Part shown: positions 1 through 8,717 of the stretch, in pieces
Position numbering within the stretch: position 1 is the first letter of the stretch
Layout of the letters: every line of letters begins with the position of its first letter
Origin: Salifodinibacter halophilus
Lineage (GTDB): Bacteria; Pseudomonadota; Gammaproteobacteria; Nevskiales; Salinisphaeraceae
Assembly (NCBI GenBank): GCA_012999515.1
Contig: JABEEB010000001.1
Coordinates: 1,860,001-1,924,000, forward strand
Length of the DNA stretch: 64,000 bases
Direction of reading: 5' to 3'
Notes under the pieces: generated by a model
The model's database searches: none
Told to the model about the DNA's origin: nothing
The model's input: only the letters and a program-made list of their open reading frames with translations
Position numbers and translations under genes: made by a program

Positions 1-1
1 T

Positions 2-115
2 GAATATCGTCGTTACTACGATACTGCAACCGCCGAACGCGTTGCGGACTTCTTCGCCCGTGATATCGAAGCGTTCGGGTATCAATTCGATCCGCCGGAC
101 ACGATAGTCGAATAA
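2..115 (+). CDS. 3' end of a sulfotransferase-like protein (partial)
   Basis: Only the last 37 codons are inside the window, in the frame starting at base 2 and ending in TAA at 113-115. The peptide reads EYRRYYDTATAERVADFF and continues ARDIEAFGYQF. A C-terminal pattern of this kind (tyrosines, then VAxxFxxDxxxFGY) is common at the end of PAPS-dependent sulfotransferase domains, which transfer sulfate from PAPS to hydroxyl or amine acceptors. The catalytic part is outside the window, so the family call is tentative. The reading frame is supported by codon use like that of the downstream genes. Confidence 0.5.
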   Translation, partial: EYRRYYDTATAERVADFFARDIEAFGYQFDPPDTIVE

Positions 116-447
116 GCGGGCCGTTCTCGCTGGCCGTGATCGTGTTGCGGGCGCAGTGGGGCAACCGACAGGCTTATTGCAGCCGATCGGGTATGGACAC
201 CGATCGCCCATCATGGCGCCCATGCTGGTGTGCGCTGGGTAAGGCACAAGACATAGGCACATCGAGCGCGTGCTTCAATGCCTGTTAGGTGATTGGGCGT
301 GGTCAGTGTCGGCTGGCACCGGGCCGGCATCGCTGGCACGCTCTCAACCGCATAGTAGAAACAATGGCACGAGCGTGACGCCGAGCCTCACGAATCGTGT
401 TAACAATAACGCTGGGGCGCGGTCGGCGTAGCGTTTGAGGGAGCAAA
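116..447. other. intergenic region upstream of yihY/brkB
   Basis: About 330 bp without a credible gene on either strand. I see no strong terminator or repeat. The only clear signal is a Shine-Dalgarno stretch (GAGGGAG) a few bases before the ATG at 448. The promoter of the downstream gene must lie here, but no convincing -35/-10 pair could be picked. Confidence 0.5.
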
Positions 448-1329
448 ATGCGCGAGTTGTGGCGGTTTATTGCCCGAGTTTTGGCGCGCGTGCGGGAACA
501 CCGGCTGTCACTAGTCGCGGCGGGCATGGCTTTTTACGCGATGTTATCGATCTTCCCGGCACTGACCGTGATTATCTCGGTCTACGGATTGGTCGCGGAT
601 CCGGCCACCGTCTCGCATCAGATCACCATGTTGCCGGCGAATCTACCGCCGGCGCTAACCGACATTGTCGCGAAACAAGTGCGCGATATCAGTCAGGGAT
701 CGGGCGTCGCACTCAGTCTCGGTTTGGTCGTGAGCGTTGCGTTTGCCACTTATTCGTCTTCGAAAAGCACGCGCGCGCTCGTGGCGGCGATGAATATCGC
801 CTACAACGTCTCCGACAATCGTGGGTTCATACGGTTTTATCTGCACACCATCGCGTTGACGTTCGCGGGGGTTCTGCTCGTTATCGGTCTGCTGGCACTG
901 ATCGGGCTGTCGGGCCTTCTAAAGATTGCCCACATCGGCTACTGGCCCGCGCTTTTGATCAGCTTTGTACGCTGGTTTTTGATGCTGGTGCTCATGACCA
1001 CCGCGCTCGGCGCTGTCTACGCGTTCGCGCCGTACCGTCGTCCGCCGCGCTGGCGCTGGTTGACGCCGGGGGCGGCGTTGGCAACCGTTTTCTGGTTGCT
1101 GGCTTCGCTGGGATTCAGTTTCTATATCTCGCAGTTCGGCAACTACAATAAGATCTATGGGTCCACTTCGGCGCTCATGGTCCTGATGATTTGGCTTGCG
1201 TTGAGTGCGTTCATCGTTTTGATCGGTGCCGAAGTTAATGCCGAGTTCGAATCGAGCTCCGAAAACTCGCCGCAGGCGACAAATCCGTTGAATACGATCA
1301 GCGCGCTTGTCCGGGAAAAACGAGGGTAA
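448..1329 (+). CDS. YihY/BrkB family inner-membrane protein
   Basis: A 293-residue integral membrane protein. About six hydrophobic segments are visible, roughly at residues 21-50, 86-108, 128-155, 163-195, 203-228 and 236-262. The family signature near the C-terminus is present: YGSTSALMVLMIWL followed by LIGAEVNAEFE. Members were once annotated as ribonuclease BN or as virulence factor BrkB; their real function in most bacteria is unsettled. The ATG at 448 is chosen because GAGGGAG sits just upstream. The stop at 1329 is 4 bp before the GTG of glnE, so the two genes are probably co-transcribed. Confidence 0.85.
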   Translation: MRELWRFIARVLARVREHRLSLVAAGMAFYAMLSIFPALTVIISVYGLVADPATVSHQITMLPANLPPALTDIVAKQVRDISQGSGVALSLGLVVSVAFATYSSSKSTRALVAAMNIAYNVSDNRGFIRFYLHTIALTFAGVLLVIGLLALIGLSGLLKIAHIGYWPALLISFVRWFLMLVLMTTALGAVYAFAPYRRPPRWRWLTPGAALATVFWLLASLGFSFYISQFGNYNKIYGSTSALMVLMIWLALSAFIVLIGAEVNAEFESSSENSPQATNPLNTISALVREKRG

Positions 1330-1333
1330 AAAC

Positions 1334-4135
1334 GTGGGCGCAGGCGACACACAGGATGATCCATCGGCTGCGGCTACGATCGGCGTTCGGGGCGCCGATG
1401 CCGCCAATATCCGGGCTTGGTCATCTTTCGTCGACGATTGGTGTAACGCCCATCCTGATCGTCTGAGCGAGTTGCGCGACAGCGGCCGTCTTGGCGCGTC
1501 AGGCAAGCCGAATCCCGCACCAGCCCCTGATCCCGCGGTGACCGACGATTTCGACAAAGCGCTGCGGGCTTATCGTCACGAGTCACTGGCGGTCATCGCG
1601 TGGCGCGATTTGGCCGGTCTAGACGCGCTCGAAGCCACCTTGGCCGCGCTGACGGCGCTTGCCGAAAACTGTATCGAGGCAGCTTTGGTTGCCGCCGAAG
1701 CCGAGATCGCCACACGTCATGGCGTTATCCGTGATGCCGATGACAACGTCGTGCGTCTTTGTGTCATGGGCATGGGCAAGCTTGGCGGCGGCGAACTGAA
1801 TTTCTCGTCGGACATCGACTTGATATTCGCTTATCCCCACGGTGGCTGTGGTGAATCAGACGGACAACGCCCACTGGCGGTTGTCGAATATTTCCGAAAA
1901 CTCGCCCAGCGATTGGTTCGGTGTCTGCATGCGGCAACCAGCGATGGTTTTGTGTATCGCGTGGATACGCGGCTGCGGCCGTTTGGCGATGCGGGCGCGC
2001 TGGTGGCTTCGTTCTCGGCAATGGAGGCTTATTACCAGAACCATGGCCGGGAATGGGAGCGCTATGCCTGGATCAAGGCGCGACCGGTAGCGGGCGATAT
2101 CGACGCGGGCCAGGTTCTGAACAAGATGTTGCGGCCGTTTGTGTACCGGCGCTATCTGGATTACGGCACCTTCGAATCCATTCGCGAAATGAAGGCTCTC
2201 ATCGACCGCCAGATCCAGCAGGCGCGTCTGGCGTCGAACATCAAACTCGGCCGCGGCGGGATCCGTGAAATCGAGTTTATGGTTCAGGCATTTCAGTTGA
2301 TTCGCGGCGGCCAAGAGCCAGAGTTAAGAGATCATCGCCTGTTGCCGGCGATGGCCAAGCTAGTGGAAGGTAATCATCTGCTGGCGCACCAAGTGGAAGA
2401 TCTGGAAGCGGCCTATTGGTTGCTGCGGCGCGTCGAAAACCGACTGCAGATGGTTGCCGACCAACAGACACATGATTTGCCACGCGAATCGGCGGCGCAG
2501 GCACGCTTCGCGGCCATGCTTGGTTATACCGACTGGTCGTCATTCGTCGCCGACCTCGATGCCACCCGGAACACCGTGCAAGCCGCCTTTGGGCAGATTT
2601 TCGCTGGGCCGCAGGCCGGAGCGGGTACTGCCGTCGATGGTCGGGAAGCACGTCTGACCGCGGCTTGGGAGGCGAGCCTGGACGAGGCCGATGTGTATGC
2701 CGTGATCGGTGAATATGGCGTCGACGATGCTGAAAGTGTCTATAACGCGTTCGCTGATCTGCGCCATCGTGCCAATCGTTATGACGTCGAACAGCGTGGC
2801 CACCGGTGGCTGACTGGGCTGTTGCCGAGGCTGTTCGAGGATGCGGCCGCCAGCGATAACCCCAACCTGGCGCTCGAGCGCGCATTGCCGGTCATTGGTG
2901 CCATTGTCGGGCGCAGTAATTACCTGGCATTGCTCGTCGAGCATCCGGCGGCACGTTCGATGCTGGTTCGGTTATGCGTCGGTAGCGCCTGGATTGCCGG
3001 GCGCATCGGTGAACAACCGGCGCTTCTGGATAACCTGCTGGACCCGCGCCAGTTGTTTCGGCTACCCGCCCGCGATGCGTTGGAAACCGAATTGGCCGAT
3101 GAGATCGCCGCCGTTGGCGACGATCTGGAACAACAGATGAATGTCCTGCGCCGTTTCACGCAAGCGGCGAAACTAAAAATCGCGGCGGCCGATGTAACCG
3201 AGGCGGTGCCGCTGATGACTGTTTCGGACCGGCTGTCGGAGTTGGCCGAGGTGGTTTTGAATCAGGCCGTTGAAATGGCTTGGCAACAGCTGGCCGCACG
3301 CCATGGCATCCCGCGTCGTGATGACAACGGGCGTGCGGGCTTCGGTGTGATCGCCTACGGCAGGCTCGGCGGATTAGAGCTTGGTTATACCTCGGATTTG
3401 GATTTGGTGTTCGTCTATGACGCGCCGAGCGAGCGTGTCAGCGATGGCGACCGGCCACTGTCCGCGCAAGTGTTTTTCACGCGGCTTGCACAGCGACTGA
3501 TTCATATTCTGGCCACCCAGACCCCGGCGGGGCGTGCGTTCGAAGTCGATATGCGCCTGCGTCCGAGTGGTCGTTCGGGGCTGATGGTCAGCCATATCGA
3601 CGCGTTTGCCACCTATCAGGACAAAACGGCCTGGACGTGGGAGCACCAGGCGTTGGTGCGTGCGCGCTACGTTGCCGGACCAGAAGAGCTTGATGCGCGG
3701 TTCCGTGCGATCCGCGCCGATGTCCTTGGCTGTCAGCGCGATCCGGTGCAGTTGGCCACACAGGTTCGTGATATGCGCCGTCGGATGTCCGAGGCCAAGG
3801 ATCAGTCCACTGACGATCTGGCTGACGTCAAACAGATGCGCGGTGGTTTGATCGACATCGAGTTCATGACCCAGTTTGCCGTGCTTTCTCGCGGCCATGA
3901 CTGCCCCGAAGTGTTGATCTTCTCCGATGCCATCCGGATTCTGGAGACGCTCGAGTCCGCTGGGCTGGTCTCGTTTGAGGACACCCGCATTCTGGTCGAG
4001 GCGTATCGGGACTACCGTCGGCGCCGCCACAGCCAAGCGCTGCAACTGGAGCGCGCCATGATTCCCGCCGATGCGTTGGCGGAACGCCGCGAAGCCGTCG
4101 CCGCCCTCTGGGATCAATGGCTCGGCGAGGCTTGA
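1334..4135 (+). CDS. glnE: bifunctional glutamine synthetase adenylyltransferase / adenylyl-removing enzyme
   Basis: A protein of about 933 residues, close to the usual length of around 945. It adenylylates glutamine synthetase when nitrogen is plentiful and removes the AMP when nitrogen is scarce, under control of PII. Both nucleotidyltransferase domains keep their signatures: GMGKLGGGELNFSSDIDL in the N-terminal (deadenylylase) half and YGRLGGLELGYTSDLDL in the C-terminal (adenylylase) half. GTG 1334 is preferred over TTG 1307 because it follows a GAGGG ribosome site and does not overlap the upstream gene. The N-terminal ~70 residues are poorly conserved and low complexity. Confidence 0.93.
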   Translation: MGAGDTQDDPSAAATIGVRGADAANIRAWSSFVDDWCNAHPDRLSELRDSGRLGASGKPNPAPAPDPAVTDDFDKALRAYRHESLAVIAWRDLAGLDALEATLAALTALAENCIEAALVAAEAEIATRHGVIRDADDNVVRLCVMGMGKLGGGELNFSSDIDLIFAYPHGGCGESDGQRPLAVVEYFRKLAQRLVRCLHAATSDGFVYRVDTRLRPFGDAGALVASFSAMEAYYQNHGREWERYAWIKARPVAGDIDAGQVLNKMLRPFVYRRYLDYGTFESIREMKALIDRQIQQARLASNIKLGRGGIREIEFMVQAFQLIRGGQEPELRDHRLLPAMAKLVEGNHLLAHQVEDLEAAYWLLRRVENRLQMVADQQTHDLPRESAAQARFAAMLGYTDWSSFVADLDATRNTVQAAFGQIFAGPQAGAGTAVDGREARLTAAWEASLDEADVYAVIGEYGVDDAESVYNAFADLRHRANRYDVEQRGHRWLTGLLPRLFEDAAASDNPNLALERALPVIGAIVGRSNYLALLVEHPAARSMLVRLCVGSAWIAGRIGEQPALLDNLLDPRQLFRLPARDALETELADEIAAVGDDLEQQMNVLRRFTQAAKLKIAAADVTEAVPLMTVSDRLSELAEVVLNQAVEMAWQQLAARHGIPRRDDNGRAGFGVIAYGRLGGLELGYTSDLDLVFVYDAPSERVSDGDRPLSAQVFFTRLAQRLIHILATQTPAGRAFEVDMRLRPSGRSGLMVSHIDAFATYQDKTAWTWEHQALVRARYVAGPEELDARFRAIRADVLGCQRDPVQLATQVRDMRRRMSEAKDQSTDDLADVKQMRGGLIDIEFMTQFAVLSRGHDCPEVLIFSDAIRILETLESAGLVSFEDTRILVEAYRDYRRRRHSQALQLERAMIPADALAERREAVAALWDQWLGEA

Positions 4136-4222
4136 GTTAGGCCACGTCTGCCGTAAGCGCGTCATTTTCGCTAAAATTCGCAGGGTTACAGAGGCTGCTA
4201 CCCCGATACGAGAGTGCCGATT

Positions 4223-5143
4223 ATGACGATGGCCGATAACGATGGCGTGATTTGGCTCGATGGCGAGCTGGTGCCCTGGCGCGAAGCGCGCGTGCATGTT
4301 CTAACGCATACGCTGCATTACGGCATGGGAGCGTTTGAAGGTGTACGCGCCTACAAAACCGACCAGGGCCCGGCAATCTTTCGTCTGGACGACCACACGC
4401 GTCGACTCCGCGATTCGGCCAAGATCCTTGGCATGCCTTTAGCGTATAACCAGGACGAGTTGAACGACGCCCAGGTTCAGGTCGTGCGTGAAAATGGCCT
4501 CGAAGCAGGCTACATTCGGCCCATGGTCTTCTACGGCGCAGAAGGTATGGGCTTGCACGCCGACGCGTTGTCGACCCACGTCATGGTTGCGGCGTGGAGC
4601 TGGGGCAGCTATCTCGGTGAATCCAACATCGTGAACGGTATTCGCGTGAAGACCTCGTCGTTCACCCGCCACAACGTCAATTCGGCGATGACGCGTGCCA
4701 AGTGTAACGGTGCCTATTTCAACTCCATGCTGGCTGTCAGCGAGGCCAGCCGTGCGGGTTATGACGAAGCACTGTTGCTGGACGCTGAAGGCTATGTCGC
4801 GGAAGGAAGCGGCGAGAACCTGTTCATGGTGGCCGACGGCGTACTCTACACGCCGGCGCTAACGTCGGTGCTCAACGGCATCACGCGGCGCACGGTCCTC
4901 GAGTTTGCCACGGAAATGGGTCTCGAATGTCGCGAAAAACGCCTGACGCGGGATGAGCTCTACGTCGCTGATGAAGTCTTTTTGACCGGTACCGCCGCCG
5001 AGATCATGCCAGTGCGCGAACTCGACGACCGCACCATTGGCAACGGCAAGCGCGGCGTGCTGACCGAGCAATTCCAAACGCGGTTCTTCGATCAGGTCGC
5101 CGGCCGTCGCAGTGACCATGCTGACTGGCTGACCTACGTCTGA
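4223..5143 (+). CDS. ilvE: branched-chain amino acid aminotransferase
   Basis: A fold-type IV PLP aminotransferase of 306 residues that catalyses the last step of Leu, Ile and Val synthesis, using glutamate as amino donor. Family marks are LHYGMGAFEGVRAY near the N-terminus, the lysine in MTRAKCNGAYFNSML that should bind PLP, and the EGSGENLF loop. The ATG at 4223 is chosen, with GAGAG upstream; GTG 4214 and ATG 4229 are alternatives. The last 10 bp overlap the 3' end of the convergent acyltransferase gene, which leaves no room for an intergenic terminator. Confidence 0.92.
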   Translation: MTMADNDGVIWLDGELVPWREARVHVLTHTLHYGMGAFEGVRAYKTDQGPAIFRLDDHTRRLRDSAKILGMPLAYNQDELNDAQVQVVRENGLEAGYIRPMVFYGAEGMGLHADALSTHVMVAAWSWGSYLGESNIVNGIRVKTSSFTRHNVNSAMTRAKCNGAYFNSMLAVSEASRAGYDEALLLDAEGYVAEGSGENLFMVADGVLYTPALTSVLNGITRRTVLEFATEMGLECREKRLTRDELYVADEVFLTGTAAEIMPVRELDDRTIGNGKRGVLTEQFQTRFFDQVAGRRSDHADWLTYV

Positions 5144-6093
5144 TCGGCGTCCGTTGGGTCGGCGTAAGGGTCGAACTCCGGGCGCCGAAAGCGCCGGTGT
5201 AACCAGAAGTACTGTGCCGGTGCGGCGTTTATTTCGGTTTCGATCAGTGCGTTAACACGGGCCGCGTCCGCGGCCTCGTCACGGCTTGGCACATCCGCCA
5301 GTGGTGGTAGGAAGCGCGCTTGATAGCCGCCGTCGTCGCGCTGGTGAATGAAGTAGGGCAGCAGCGTCGCGCGGGTTAGCCGCGCGATGCGAAAAATGGA
5401 CACGTGGGTTTGCACGGAGCGGCCGAAAAAATCGGCTGCCACGCCGAGTCGCTGCCCGGCTTTCTGATCGCCGGCGAACCAAAGGGCTTCGCCGCATTTC
5501 AGGCGCTCGATTGCGTGCTGAACGTTATTGTGTGAAATAAGCGTGCCGCGCATGTGGGCACCACGGTGGCGCTGCATGGCGCGATCAATGACTGGGTCGG
5601 CCGGCGCTTTGTACATAGCGTTTAACGTCAGCCCGAGCTCATCCAGTTGACGTTGTGCCACCCGCACGCCCAGTGCCAGCGGTGTGAAGTGGGCAGACAT
5701 CAGAATCACACCACGCCCGGTCGTCGCCGCGGCCTCCAGGTGTTCGAAACCGTCGGCCTGGCAAAGCGCGTCGACCGTGGCATCGGATCCCCACCAAGCG
5801 AGCGTTGTTTCGACTACACCGTCGCCGAGCGCGTGAAAATGCCGGCGGAGCAACGCGTCGCGCTCAGGCGGCTTGGTGTCGGGAAAACAGATGTCGAAAT
5901 TGGTTGTGGCGATCTGTTTGCGACGCCCAGCCAGCAAGCGCCCGATCGCCCCCAGGCCACGACCGATACCGGCGCGCACGCGACTGGGAGAGGCCGCGAT
6001 GAGACGTCCCAGCCCGAGGATCAGCCAGCTCGGCCAGTGTTTGGGCGCAATAAGGGCGCGCCCGGTGCGGGTTGTCGGAGAGGATTGCGCCAT
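5134..6093 (-). CDS. LpxL/HtrB-family lipid A acyltransferase
   Basis: A 319-residue protein of the late lysophospholipid acyltransferase family. These inner-membrane enzymes add secondary acyl chains to lipid A. An N-terminal hydrophobic segment (WLILGLGRLIAA) precedes the conserved RGVILMSAHF and GDQKAG blocks. Oddly, the catalytic HX4(D/E) motif reads HFTPLA, so the acidic partner of the histidine is alanine. The enzyme may be altered, inactive or use another residue. The C-terminal YFWLHRRFRR matches the family WxhRRfk motif. It is convergent with ilvE and divergent from hldE, also a lipopolysaccharide gene. Confidence 0.85.
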   Translation of the reverse strand: MAQSSPTTRTGRALIAPKHWPSWLILGLGRLIAASPSRVRAGIGRGLGAIGRLLAGRRKQIATTNFDICFPDTKPPERDALLRRHFHALGDGVVETTLAWWGSDATVDALCQADGFEHLEAAATTGRGVILMSAHFTPLALGVRVAQRQLDELGLTLNAMYKAPADPVIDRAMQRHRGAHMRGTLISHNNVQHAIERLKCGEALWFAGDQKAGQRLGVAADFFGRSVQTHVSIFRIARLTRATLLPYFIHQRDDGGYQARFLPPLADVPSRDEAADAARVNALIETEINAAPAQYFWLHRRFRRPEFDPYADPTDADQT

Positions 6094-6191
6094 AATGGAT
6101 GGAATACGAGGGCGTCGGCGGCCATAGTGTAGCGAAGCTGTGCCGGTATGCTGTGTGTATCGACTCGTTCAGTGAATTGTGTGGAGGCTGA

Positions 6192-7619
6192 TTGTTCGAA
6201 AACTGTCGTATTCTCGTGGTCGGTGACGTGATGCTCGATCGTTACTGGTTCGGGTCTGCCGAGCGCGTTTCGCCGGAGGCGCCGGTGCCCATCGTCAATG
6301 TTGAAGATGCTCAGTCGTGCCTCGGCGGCGCTGCCAATGTGGCCCGGAACCTGGTGGGGCTCGGCGCCAATGTTCATCTGATTGGCAGCGTCGGGGATGA
6401 TGCCGCGGGTCGGGAATTGGCCACGTTAAGCGACGAGATCGGAATAGAAAGCGAACTGGTGGCCGATACACGCGTGGCGACCACTGTTAAACAGCGGGTC
6501 ATCAGCAGCAATCAGCAGCTGATGCGCCTCGATTTTGGCACTTCACAGCCGGTTAACGCCTCGGTGGCGACGGCCGAGCTTGATGATCGGGTCGCCTCGG
6601 CATTAGCCAACTCGTCGGTCGACGTCGTGGTTTGTTCCGATTACGCCAAGGGCGCGCTTGACGGTGTGGCCGGGGTCATCGAGTGCGCGCATAAGTATGC
6701 GGTACCGGTGGTGGTTGATCCCAAACGTCCGGACTGGACTGCCTATCGCGGCGCCGATATCGTTACTCCCAATGCTGATGAATTGGCGGCTGCCATCAGT
6801 GGCAGCGACACCACAACTGACGACGGTGTCATCCGCGCTGCGGAGATGGCGCGTTCGCGCTATGCGATTGGCGCGATGCTTGTGACGCGCAGCCAACGTG
6901 GCATGACCCTCGTCAACGGCGCTGATAGCGCAATACACCTGTCGGCGCAGGCTCGCGAGGTGTTTGATGTTACCGGCGCGGGTGACACGGTGACAGCGCT
7001 GGTTGCTGCCGGGTTGGCCAGCGGTGAGCCGCTTGCTACAGCCGCCGAGCGCGCGAATCGAGGCGCCGGTGCGGTCGTGGGCCGGCTCGGCACCACGGCG
7101 CCCACGCATGCCGAACTCGATAAGTCCAACGCACACGGTGTATCCGCGGATCAGTTGGCGGCCAGCCTGGCCTGGATTCAGAATGAGCGTGCGGCTGGCG
7201 CTCGGGTCGTTTTTACCAATGGCTGTTTCGATCTGCTGCACCCGGGCCATGTTGACCTGCTGCGACGGGCGCGGGCATTCGGTGATCGGCTGGTGGTCGC
7301 CGTCAACGACGATGCCTCGGTCGCGCGTCTTAAGGGCGTGGATCGGCCGATCCAAACGATTTCAACGCGCATGGCCGTTCTGAGCGCGTTGGCGGATGTC
7401 GACTGCGTGGTTTGTTTCGGCGAGGATACGCCGGCCGTGATTATCGAGGAGATTCGCCCGGATGTGCTGGTTAAGGGCGGTGATTATCGAGTGGCGGATG
7501 TTGTGGGTGGCGAGTTTGTCCGTGCCAACGGTGGGCGCGTTGAAATCCTAGAACATCTGCCGGGCTATTCCACGACTGTAACCCTGGCTGACCTGAAACA
7601 AAGCGGCAGTGAGCAATAA
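6192..7619 (+). CDS. hldE: bifunctional heptose 7-phosphate kinase / heptose 1-phosphate adenylyltransferase
   Basis: A 475-residue fusion enzyme for ADP-L-glycero-D-manno-heptose synthesis, needed for the lipopolysaccharide inner core. The N-terminal PfkB/ribokinase domain shows GGAANVARNL and the catalytic DVTGAGDTV. The C-terminal nucleotidyltransferase domain shows FTNGCFDLLHPGHVDLL with its HPGH motif. The start appears to be TTG 6192, a few bases after GGAGG; no ATG fits the alignment better. galE follows within 40 bp on the same strand, suggesting an envelope sugar operon. Confidence 0.93.
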   Translation: MFENCRILVVGDVMLDRYWFGSAERVSPEAPVPIVNVEDAQSCLGGAANVARNLVGLGANVHLIGSVGDDAAGRELATLSDEIGIESELVADTRVATTVKQRVISSNQQLMRLDFGTSQPVNASVATAELDDRVASALANSSVDVVVCSDYAKGALDGVAGVIECAHKYAVPVVVDPKRPDWTAYRGADIVTPNADELAAAISGSDTTTDDGVIRAAEMARSRYAIGAMLVTRSQRGMTLVNGADSAIHLSAQAREVFDVTGAGDTVTALVAAGLASGEPLATAAERANRGAGAVVGRLGTTAPTHAELDKSNAHGVSADQLAASLAWIQNERAAGARVVFTNGCFDLLHPGHVDLLRRARAFGDRLVVAVNDDASVARLKGVDRPIQTISTRMAVLSALADVDCVVCFGEDTPAVIIEEIRPDVLVKGGDYRVADVVGGEFVRANGGRVEILEHLPGYSTTVTLADLKQSGSEQ

Positions 7620-7657
7620 ACTGCCGGCGATTGTCGACAACTAATCCGTTTTTGAAT

Positions 7658-8692
7658 ATGACTATACTTTTGACCGGCGGTGCCGGCTATGTCGGTTCCC
7701 ATACCGCGCTTATGCTGCTGCAAGGTGGCTTTGATGTTGTCGTTATCGATAATTTCGCCAACGCGTCGCGGCAAGCGTTGGCGCGGGTCGAACAACTGGC
7801 CGGGCGGCGCGTTGCGTGTGTTGAAGCCGATCTGCGTGATCGCGCGACGGTGGCCGATACACTGCGCGACTATGCCGTCGATGCAGTCATTCACTTCGGT
7901 GGTTTGAAAGCTGTCGGCGAGAGTACCGTGCAGCCGCTGGCCTATTACCAGACCAACATCGATGCCACGATCGCGCTGTGCAGTGCGATGGATCAAGCGG
8001 GCGTCAAATCGTTGGTATTTAGCTCGTCTGCGACTGTCTACGGCGATCCGAGCGCGTTGCCGATCGCTGAGACTGAACAGCTCGGTCGCCCGACTAATCC
8101 CTACGGTTGGTCGAAACAGATGATCGAGCAGATACTGACCGATCTACAGGCCGCCGACCCGACTTGGTCGATTGCTTTGCTGCGCTATTTCAATCCGGTT
8201 GGTGCCCATGAAAGTGGGGTGATTGGCGAAGATCCGAGCGATACGCCCAACAATCTGTTGCCGTTTGTGACCCAGGTCGCCGTCGGTCGCCGGCCTTATT
8301 TATCGGTCTTTGGTAACGATTACGACACGCCTGACGGCACCGGTGTGCGTGATTATATCCACGTCATGGATCTGGCCGAAGGCCATCTCAAAGCCATGCG
8401 CGCGATCACCGATAGCGGTGGTTGCCGGGTTTGGAATCTGGGCACGGGGCGCGGCTATTCGGTGCTCGAAGTTGTCGATGCCTTTCAGCGCGTTACTGGC
8501 CAACCAATCGACTATCGCCTCGTCGATCGTCGGCCTGGTGATATCGCCGCCTGCTATGCGGACGCGCGTCGTGCCGAGGTGGAGCTCGGTTGGCGTGCGC
8601 GGCGCGATCTGGCCGCGATCGTGCGCGACGCCTGGCGTTGGCAGCGGTGGAATCCGTACGGCTACGCCAACGCTAGCGCGGCATCTGAATGA
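7658..8692 (+). CDS. galE: UDP-glucose 4-epimerase
   Basis: A 344-residue short-chain dehydrogenase/reductase of the extended type that interconverts UDP-glucose and UDP-galactose using bound NAD. Visible marks are the Rossmann motif GGAGYVGSHT at the N-terminus, SSSATVYGDP with the active-site Ser/Thr, and YGWSKQMIEQIL with the YxxxK pair. ATG 7658 starts the protein exactly at the Rossmann strand (MTILLTGGAGYVG). It probably shares a transcript with hldE. It converges on selO, with only about 25 bp between the two stops. Confidence 0.92.
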   Translation: MTILLTGGAGYVGSHTALMLLQGGFDVVVIDNFANASRQALARVEQLAGRRVACVEADLRDRATVADTLRDYAVDAVIHFGGLKAVGESTVQPLAYYQTNIDATIALCSAMDQAGVKSLVFSSSATVYGDPSALPIAETEQLGRPTNPYGWSKQMIEQILTDLQAADPTWSIALLRYFNPVGAHESGVIGEDPSDTPNNLLPFVTQVAVGRRPYLSVFGNDYDTPDGTGVRDYIHVMDLAEGHLKAMRAITDSGGCRVWNLGTGRGYSVLEVVDAFQRVTGQPIDYRLVDRRPGDIAACYADARRAEVELGWRARRDLAAIVRDAWRWQRWNPYGYANASAASE

Positions 8693-8717
8693 CGCTTGCA
8701 GGCACCATGAGCTTGGC

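Noticed and set aside
3374-4297. 307-codon minus-strand frame
   Set aside because: Lies opposite the conserved C-terminal domain of glnE; a shadow frame.
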